Shown here: positions 16,088 to 21,700 of the stretch, piece by piece
Position numbering within the stretch: the first letter of the stretch is position 1
How the letters are laid out: every line of letters begins with the position of its first letter
Assembly: GCA_017457215.1 (NCBI GenBank)
Contig: JAFTHU010000015.1
Span: 1 to 40,648 of the forward strand
Length of the DNA stretch: 40,648 bases
Origin: Clostridia bacterium
Lineage (GTDB): Bacteria; Bacillota; Clostridia; Christensenellales; Borkfalkiaceae
Reading direction: 5' to 3'
The notes under the pieces: model-generated
The model's input: the letters and a program-made list of their open reading frames with translations, nothing else
Databases searched by the model: none
Told to the model about the DNA's origin: nothing
Program-made: the position numbers and the translations under genes

Positions 16088-16110
16088 TGGTTGAGGCGAC
16101 GGGACTTGAA
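16088..16110 (-). other. tRNA 3'-end-like sequence ending in CCA
   Basis: On the minus strand a T-loop TTCAAGT is followed by CCCGT (T-stem 3' half), CGCCTCA (acceptor 3' half), a discriminator A and CCA, exactly the register of a tRNA 3' end. A strong terminator comes directly after. The upstream bases give no 5' T-stem, anticodon arm or acceptor partner, so only the end of a tRNA is present. Such 3' ends are typical of integrase attachment sites. Confidence 0.45.
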
Positions 16111-16344
16111 GCCGATTGGCACACACTGAAAGCCTTTATTTATAAGGGATTCAGCGATTCTTCGCCAATCGTTCACCAAATTATTTTCTTCTTCGTAATA
16201 GCACGAAGAGTTAATGACTGTACCCATCTTTTGCATCCATTTAAAGAAATCGCCGCCTTTTTACTTGGAATTACAGCAAAATCTATCCTTGTATCAGTAA
16301 GGCTTCGGTTTTTCTAAATTTATGTTTTCAGACAACCTGTTTGA

Positions 16345-16683
16345 TTACAATTTATACATATCCGTCCAGAGTTCCTCCGAAGATTCTTCGCTTGAACCAT
16401 TCCCTGAATTGCTGGGTGCACTACCCGTTTCGCCCGATTCCTCAGGATCGCTATCGTTTTCGTTCGATTCCTCTGAATTACTATCGCTACTACCCGTTTC
16501 GCTCGATTCCTCAGCGTTACTATAAGTTTCGTCGGATGCATTGGAACTGATTTCATTTTCTATACTGTTTGAATACTCTTGACCTGCGCTACTGCTTTCC
16601 CCTGACGCGTTTTTACCCGTGCAAGCACTTGCCCCTATTGCAAATAGAAGCGCCATAACTAAGGTTAACGTTATCTTTTTCAT
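16345..16683 (-). CDS. Stub lipoprotein: signal peptide plus Ser/Glu/Asn-rich stalk
   Basis: The ATG at 16683 is chosen because GGGAGGAG lies just upstream; an in-frame ATG at 16698 is part of that site. The 112-residue product has a lipoprotein signal (lipobox GASAC, Cys21) and then almost only Ser, Glu, Asn, Gly and Asp, ending SEELWTDMYKL. It resembles the linkers of the other lipoproteins here but has no folded domain after the linker. It may be a truncated lipoprotein or a genuine stalk-like surface peptide. The stalk DNA contains a 25-base direct repeat (16421-16445 and 16490-16514, one mismatch). It is divergent from the AraC-type regulator. Confidence 0.7.
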   Translation of the reverse strand: MKKITLTLVMALLFAIGASACTGKNASGESSSAGQEYSNSIENEISSNASDETYSNAEESSETGSSDSNSEESNENDSDPEESGETGSAPSNSGNGSSEESSEELWTDMYKL

Positions 16684-16822
16684 TATATCTCCTCCCATGC
16701 TTTATTCTCGTCTTTATAACTCGAACCAAGCGTTACTACTTTCTTTTCTACATTTCACATAATTTTTTTTCGTAATACGTATAATAAAATTATAATATTC
16801 TTAGGAAATTTTTTATTTTTTA

Positions 16823-16851
16823 TTGCATTTTTCGCTTTTACGTGTTATAAT
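16823..16851 (+). promoter_or_regulatory. Promoter of the AraC-type regulator, predicting a leaderless mRNA
   Basis: TTGCAT (16823-16828), a 17-base spacer and TATAAT (16846-16851) are present, with TGT before the -10 (extended -10). The ATG begins at 16858, seven bases after the last base of the -10, where transcription is expected to start. No Shine-Dalgarno sequence precedes the ATG. Confidence 0.8.
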
Positions 16852-16857
16852 TTTGCT

Positions 16858-17643
16858 ATGAAACAAAATCCTTTTAGATACCATCATCAAATATACTCCA
16901 CCCCAAATAAAAACAGTCACTATTCACATATGCACAGCGATTACGAGCTTTTTTTCTTTTTTAACGGGGACGTAGACTATATTATTGGGGGATCTACCTA
17001 CCACTTAAGAGCAAACGACTTGCTATTTATCAAACCTTCGCAATATCACTGCTTGAAGGTTCTATCATTAAAGCCTTACGAATGGACACATATAAACTTT
17101 CCGCTTGAACTGCTTACACCTCAAAATCAATGTTTGGTGCCCGAATTACACGAAGTATATCATATTCCTTCCAACCATCCCATCAAACTAATCTTTGACA
17201 GTTTAAAGGATACGGAATCCGTTTTTACTGAAGAAGAGTTTTTATATCATAAAAAAACGTCGTTAAACCTTATTCTATCCCATATCAAATATATTGAACA
17301 AGAAAAGATACAACAACCCGATGTTCGAGATGCTAGACTGCATGGTATCTTACAATATATTGACGCTAATATAGAGTCGCCTATTACGACAAAAATTTTA
17401 GCTGACACCTTTTTTGTAAGTCCTTCTTGGGTTGAACATACATTGAAAAAACACCTAAACATTAGCGTTAAACAATATATCAACCAGAAGAAAATTTTAC
17501 ATGCACAGCAGCTAATTTATTCTGGTGTCACCGCGACCAAAGCGGCTGAATTGTGCTCTTACGTAAACTATTCGACTTTTTTTAGGCAATATAAATATTT
17601 TTTAGGAAAAGATCCTCTTACGGATAAGCCGAAAAATAATTAA
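16858..17643 (+). CDS. AraC-family transcriptional regulator
   Basis: This is the only confident plus-strand gene. The 261-residue protein has an N-terminal cupin-like sugar-sensing domain (~15-150; HMHSDYELFFFFNGDVDY, then a YHLRANDLLFIKPSQYH segment). A C-terminal double helix-turn-helix (~160-256) follows: ITTKILADTFFVSPSWVEHT in the first unit and ATKAAELCSYVNYSTFFRQY in the second, the latter close to the family signature. It probably senses a sugar and activates the neighbouring glycan genes. It is divergent from the stub lipoprotein and convergent with the GH95 end of the long gene train. Its mRNA is predicted to be leaderless. The domain call is firm; the regulated targets are inferred from position. 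Confidence 0.93.
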   Translation: MKQNPFRYHHQIYSTPNKNSHYSHMHSDYELFFFFNGDVDYIIGGSTYHLRANDLLFIKPSQYHCLKVLSLKPYEWTHINFPLELLTPQNQCLVPELHEVYHIPSNHPIKLIFDSLKDTESVFTEEEFLYHKKTSLNLILSHIKYIEQEKIQQPDVRDARLHGILQYIDANIESPITTKILADTFFVSPSWVEHTLKKHLNISVKQYINQKKILHAQQLIYSGVTATKAAELCSYVNYSTFFRQYKYFLGKDPLTDKPKNN

Positions 17644-17662
17644 TTCGTTATTATCAATAGAG

Positions 17663-17692
17663 CAACCTGCATTTTTTGTGGGTTGTTTTTTT
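17663..17692 (+). terminator. Terminator between the AraC-type gene and the GH95 gene
   Basis: A short stem, CAACCT with GGGTTG (one G-U), has an 11-base loop and is followed by TTTTTTT on the plus strand. It serves the AraC-type gene. On the minus strand the tail is poor in T, so it is at best a weak stop for the GH95 transcript. Confidence 0.6.
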
Positions 17693-17710
17693 ATGAAAAT
17701 TTAGCAAAAT

Positions 17711-20317
17711 TTATTTCAAATTTGTTTGCCTATATTTATGGATATATCTTTCCACTTGTAAATTGCTTGCGGGATGCAAACAACAGATACTACCTCTGCC
17801 AAATTGACCATGTCCATTTGCCGTGACTTCTACTAATTTATATGTCAAGCGTGCTTTATTTGAAATAGAGTACATTTCGTCAACATAATTATCCCTGTCC
17901 GTTTCCGCAAGCAAAGTGTATTTAGAATCATTTTCCACAGCGCGATAAATGGCATACCGTTTGCCGTTGTTTTCCCATAATAATCGTACCCCGTTTTCCT
18001 CCCAGGTTGCGGTCAAAGCCGTTGTAAAATCAGCCGCTTTATGACAAGGAATATTATAGATACAATACGTTTCCCCTTTTTTTGTCGGAAAATAAAGGAT
18101 ATCCCCATCAAACTCATAAGCTACTGTTTTTTTGCTTGCTTTTTCAAAAACCATGGGGGCAGGTACGCGTTGAAGACAAATTCGCAATTCTCCGCCGACA
18201 TTTGAAATCACTTCCAATGCCTTTATTTCGCCTTGTTTATAAATACAAGAAACGGTAAAATTACCGCGAGCTTTTAAGCCTGTAAAGGCAACGTTTTCCC
18301 ATTCCTTCGGCAACGCGGGTAAAACCGAAATATACCCTCCATGACTTTGTAATAGCATTTCCGTAATCCCAGCCGTCGCCCCAAAATTGCCGTCAATTTG
18401 AAAAGGGGGATGAACGTCCCAAAGATTTGGATGCGTTCGATTCTTTAATAAATTCTTTAATAAGAGGTAAGCATGGTCGCCCTCGCCCAATCTTGCCCAT
18501 GCACAAAATCTATGCGCTAACGCCCACCCAGTTGAATCGTCGCCGCGCATTTGCAAGGTTAATCGAGCCGCATCTTGCCATGCCGGTGTTGCTCTATTGA
18601 TTTGCGTTCCAGGCATTAAAGCTACAAGCTGTGAAATATGTCTATGTTGAGCTTCCCCTATTTCGCCGTAAAAATACTCTTCGTCGTATTCTTTTATTTG
18701 CCCACTATATCCAACGGATATCGGTTCATAGCGCCCTAACTGCAAACGCTCGGTTTGCGTTGTCTTATCTTCTTGCCCAAGAATTTCCGCACAGCGCAAA
18801 TCGTCTTTGGCATTTTCGTATAACATCTGTTGATCAAATGCACAACCGACCGTATGATAATACTTTTGCGTTTTATCGCCATTTACCCAAAAATGCCCAG
18901 ATAAAATTTGTTCTGGAGAGGCGGAAAAAGCACACAAGTATCTCTCCTCGTACTTCCTAACCGTTTTCGTTAAAAACTTCGCAGCGCTATGAATCGTTGG
19001 ATAAGTAACTTCTTTCAAAACCTTGTCATCGCGCGTAAAATCGTAATAGTCCCAAAATAATTTCGTCGTTAAACCAACCGTTCCTGGCCCTGAATGTTGA
19101 CTCTGTCCTTCGATTTCATAACAAAAAGCCGCCGTCCCAATCGTCCATCCGCACTCCCCTTGACCTTCCACATAGTTTTCCGGCACCTTTTCGTAAATAA
19201 AATCAGACGCATAGCATTCTGCTTGTTCTCTATACGCGTTTGCATAGTCAACATATGCCAAAAACGTTTCCGCAAGATTGCTAGTAAACGCATGCCAATA
19301 ATTCATCTGAATGTTAATATTGTGCCAAAAACCACTGCCCCAAGGAGATTTTTCGTGCGCAGACCAAACGCCCTGTAAGGACGCAGGCGTAGTATTGGCA
19401 CGAGATGAAGAAATCAGCAAATATCTGCCGTATTGATAATATACTTCTTCTAAGTATGGTTCACGGTTTCCTTGACGAGTGCTTTCCAAAAGCTGCTGTG
19501 TTGTTCTGCCATCATCAACACCGCCTAAATCAAGGGTTACTCGGTCCATAAGCTCCGTGTAATCGGCTAAATGACGCGCATACAATTCTTCCCAGCCAAG
19601 CTGTAAAGCATGCGCCAACGTTTCTTGAACCTTTTCATGGGGATCTTCTCCAAGCGCTTTATTACAGCCATTTTTAAAAACCTCTTTACAAAGCCTATAC
19701 GACGTATCCATCGCGAAGAAAACTGTGCTCTCTTTGGCGTTACAAACAAACAGTTTTCCGTCCTTTTCGAGCAGTTCACCGTCCGTTATAATGTCTACTC
19801 GCCCTTCAAAAAGCAAATCCCGAGCAGGAAGCTTTCCGCGCATTACAAGGCTTTGTTTTTCTATATATACTTCCCCCTCTCTGCCGCCTTCGCAAGTCGG
19901 GCGATTGCCTAAGTAAGGGATAACAAGCTCCGCCGAAAAATCCACTCTCCCCGTTTGAGAACGAATACGATAAGCAGCCACTTTATCGGGATAGCTGACA
20001 AAAGCTTCTCTTTCTATTTTTTTACCGTCAAACTCATACTTGGTATACGCTTTTCCTGTATTTAACTCTAAGCCACGCTCATAATTTTGTACGTTTCCGT
20101 GATTGAACCGTATATAAATTTCCGCAAAATTTGAAACGCCGCCTTGCTTATACGTGTTTGCAAATACGTTTGTGGTAAATTGTAGACGCTCTACGTCTGT
20201 CCCGCCAAAAATACTCATACCGAAATACCCGTTCCCAAGCGGCAACGAGTATTTTTCCCAACCTTCCAAAGTATTTTCCGCCGACGTATTATATCGTAAA
20301 CACAATTTTTTCGTCAC
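17711..20317 (-). CDS. Glycoside hydrolase family 95 protein, putative alpha-L-fucosidase
   Basis: This 868-residue protein has no signal peptide. The N-terminal beta domain (~5-250) and (alpha/alpha)6 barrel (~285-690) match GH95. NINIQMNYWHA carries Asn333 and Asn335, corresponding to the catalytic Asn pair of the bifidobacterial fucosidase. Glu469 in ASPE would be the acid and Asp642 in FQIDGNFGATAG the residue near the base. GH95 enzymes mostly remove alpha-1,2-fucose; some act on L-galactose. After the usual C-terminal beta domain there is an extra ~90-residue fibronectin-like module, unusual in a cytoplasmic enzyme. The start is a GTG at 20317, with GAGAGGG seven bases upstream. It is the last gene of the long train, 28 bases after the GH109-like gene. 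Confidence 0.92.
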   Translation of the reverse strand: MTKKLCLRYNTSAENTLEGWEKYSLPLGNGYFGMSIFGGTDVERLQFTTNVFANTYKQGGVSNFAEIYIRFNHGNVQNYERGLELNTGKAYTKYEFDGKKIEREAFVSYPDKVAAYRIRSQTGRVDFSAELVIPYLGNRPTCEGGREGEVYIEKQSLVMRGKLPARDLLFEGRVDIITDGELLEKDGKLFVCNAKESTVFFAMDTSYRLCKEVFKNGCNKALGEDPHEKVQETLAHALQLGWEELYARHLADYTELMDRVTLDLGGVDDGRTTQQLLESTRQGNREPYLEEVYYQYGRYLLISSSRANTTPASLQGVWSAHEKSPWGSGFWHNINIQMNYWHAFTSNLAETFLAYVDYANAYREQAECYASDFIYEKVPENYVEGQGECGWTIGTAAFCYEIEGQSQHSGPGTVGLTTKLFWDYYDFTRDDKVLKEVTYPTIHSAAKFLTKTVRKYEERYLCAFSASPEQILSGHFWVNGDKTQKYYHTVGCAFDQQMLYENAKDDLRCAEILGQEDKTTQTERLQLGRYEPISVGYSGQIKEYDEEYFYGEIGEAQHRHISQLVALMPGTQINRATPAWQDAARLTLQMRGDDSTGWALAHRFCAWARLGEGDHAYLLLKNLLKNRTHPNLWDVHPPFQIDGNFGATAGITEMLLQSHGGYISVLPALPKEWENVAFTGLKARGNFTVSCIYKQGEIKALEVISNVGGELRICLQRVPAPMVFEKASKKTVAYEFDGDILYFPTKKGETYCIYNIPCHKAADFTTALTATWEENGVRLLWENNGKRYAIYRAVENDSKYTLLAETDRDNYVDEMYSISNKARLTYKLVEVTANGHGQFGRGSICCLHPASNLQVERYIHKYRQTNLK

Positions 20318-20345
20318 AATATTACCCTCTCTTGTTTATCTTTTA

Positions 20346-21623
20346 TTAGTTTTTGTTGATAATCGGTAATTCTACAACGTCTAACGTCTTTCTGTTTTTG
20401 TATTCCCCGTGGGTAAAATCGGGAATATTTACAGGCATACCCGTTTTCAGCGAGCGTTCAGTCAAATACGTGATACTCATCCATGCCACCGCATCGTAAA
20501 CGTCAACGGGCATTTCTTTTCCATTCAAAAGACAATCCGCAAAGACAACAAACTCGAAATAGTCCATACCGCCGTGTCCTTGCTCTAAAATTTCTTGCGT
20601 TACCTCCCGCCACATTTTGGGCAGATATTCGTCATAATTTTCCGCAGAATTTGCAAATAAAGACAACCCTTTATAATCCCCCGCCAGCCGTCCTACCGTT
20701 CCGTCGGGATAAGTCATCGTATGTTTAGATTCACTGAAATTATTATCGTCGATTAAGACCATATTATTCGGTTGCCAATACATACCTTTTGTTCCGCGCA
20801 CCATAAATTCCCGGCTATACAAGCGAGGCAAGGTAGTATCCAGGCGAATGGTTATCAGCTCCCCGTTTTCGCAGGTAATCATAGTTTCTACAATATCAGC
20901 TTGCTTAAATTGAACGTCTTTAAGATATTCCAAGCCCTCTTTATCTTGTACGTACTCATGCAAGCTCTGCGAGCCCGATGCGCGAGAAATAAGAGAAACA
21001 AATCTGTTTCCTCTATTAATATTCAAAATCTTCGCAATAGGCCCAAGCTCGTGTGTGGGATAGTTTTCGCAATTTCTATTGATATAATTACGGAGTCTAT
21101 AATGTCTTGTCTTATCTCCATAAGCAATTTCCTCGCGAATGTCGTGTCCGTACGCACCGCTACAATACATAATCCGACCAAACATCCCATTCCTTACAAG
21201 AGAGGTTGCCAATAATTCATCTTTGTTAAAACAACAATTTTCAAGAAACATAAAAGGAGTTTTTGTTTCTTCGTATACCCTAACGAGCTCAAAACATTCA
21301 TCCTCGTCATATGCTCCGCCCACTTCCATGGCAACGGCAATACCTCTTCGCATTGCGTCGATAGAAATCGCCACGTGCACCTCCCAATTGGCTACAACAA
21401 TCGCACAATCAGGCTTTAATTCTTCGAACATTTTTATATGATCGGTATATACGGCAGGGCGACTTCCCGTTTTCTCTTCAAATTCATCTGCCAGAGATAC
21501 CGCTTTATCCTCATAAGGATCGCATACGCCCACCGTTTCGTACGCGTCGATTGTCATCACCGATCTACCCGTTCCAAAAGCCCTATGCCCACATCCACAA
21601 AATACTGTACGAATTTTTTTCAT
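20346..21623 (-). CDS. Gfo/Idh/MocA-fold protein resembling GH109 (NAD-dependent alpha-N-acetylgalactosaminidase type)
   Basis: The start at 21623 is set by AGAGGATAG just upstream; an extension to 21662 would read into the upstream hairpin. The 425-residue protein has a Rossmann NAD(P) motif (FCGCGHR) and the long features of GH109: FLENCCFNKDELL, NGMFGRIMYCSGAYGHD, ENYPTHELGPIAKILNINRG (Tyr188 and His191 match the catalytic YPTH pair) and HGGMDYFEFV. GH109 uses tightly bound NAD to cleave alpha-GalNAc, as in blood group A. No Tat or Sec signal is present, unlike many characterised members, so it would act inside the cell on imported oligosaccharide. Alternative: an oxidoreductase of the same fold with another sugar substrate. 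Confidence 0.8.
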   Translation of the reverse strand: MKKIRTVFCGCGHRAFGTGRSVMTIDAYETVGVCDPYEDKAVSLADEFEEKTGSRPAVYTDHIKMFEELKPDCAIVVANWEVHVAISIDAMRRGIAVAMEVGGAYDEDECFELVRVYEETKTPFMFLENCCFNKDELLATSLVRNGMFGRIMYCSGAYGHDIREEIAYGDKTRHYRLRNYINRNCENYPTHELGPIAKILNINRGNRFVSLISRASGSQSLHEYVQDKEGLEYLKDVQFKQADIVETMITCENGELITIRLDTTLPRLYSREFMVRGTKGMYWQPNNMVLIDDNNFSESKHTMTYPDGTVGRLAGDYKGLSLFANSAENYDEYLPKMWREVTQEILEQGHGGMDYFEFVVFADCLLNGKEMPVDVYDAVAWMSITYLTERSLKTGMPVNIPDFTHGEYKNRKTLDVVELPIINKN

Positions 21624-21654
21624 ATCTATCCTCTTGTAATTATTTAAGGCAGTG

Positions 21655-21686
21655 TAGGGCATATAGGCAATTACCTATACGCCCTA
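21655..21686 (-). promoter_or_regulatory. Stable hairpin between two operon genes
   Basis: On the minus strand TAGGGCGTATAGG pairs over 13 bp (one G-U) with CCTATATGCCCTA around a six-base loop. No U-run follows. It lies between the stop of the 978-residue lipoprotein (21701) and the start of the GH109-like gene (21623). It may act as a 3' stabiliser, a processing site or a leaky terminator that lowers expression of the two glycosidases. Confidence 0.55.
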
Positions 21687-21700
21687 TCACACCAAAATCC

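Larger units (their letters stand above)
15839..16344. other. Gene-free debris region with tRNA-3'-end-like sequences and terminators
   Basis: About 500 bases carry no convincing gene. Open frames of 60-80 codons lack ribosome binding sites and run across terminator and tRNA-like DNA. Recognisable items are two inverted T-arm-like segments (15871-15890 and 16088-16110), two minus-strand terminators (16043-16080 and 16019-16034) and otherwise AT-rich sequence. The composition resembles the border of an excised or decayed integrative element. Confidence 0.5.

Noticed and set aside
16088..16180. A complete tRNA gene on the minus strand
   Set aside because: Only the T-loop-to-CCA part fits; the 5' T-stem, anticodon arm and acceptor 5' strand cannot be formed.
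15991..16236. 81-codon minus-strand open frame
   Set aside because: It has no ribosome binding site and runs across the tRNA-like end and two terminators, so it is unlikely to be translated.
20346..21662. Longer start for the GH109-like gene
   Set aside because: The extra 13 codons lie in the intergenic hairpin region; AGAGGATAG fits the ATG at 21623 and the Rossmann motif starts just after it.
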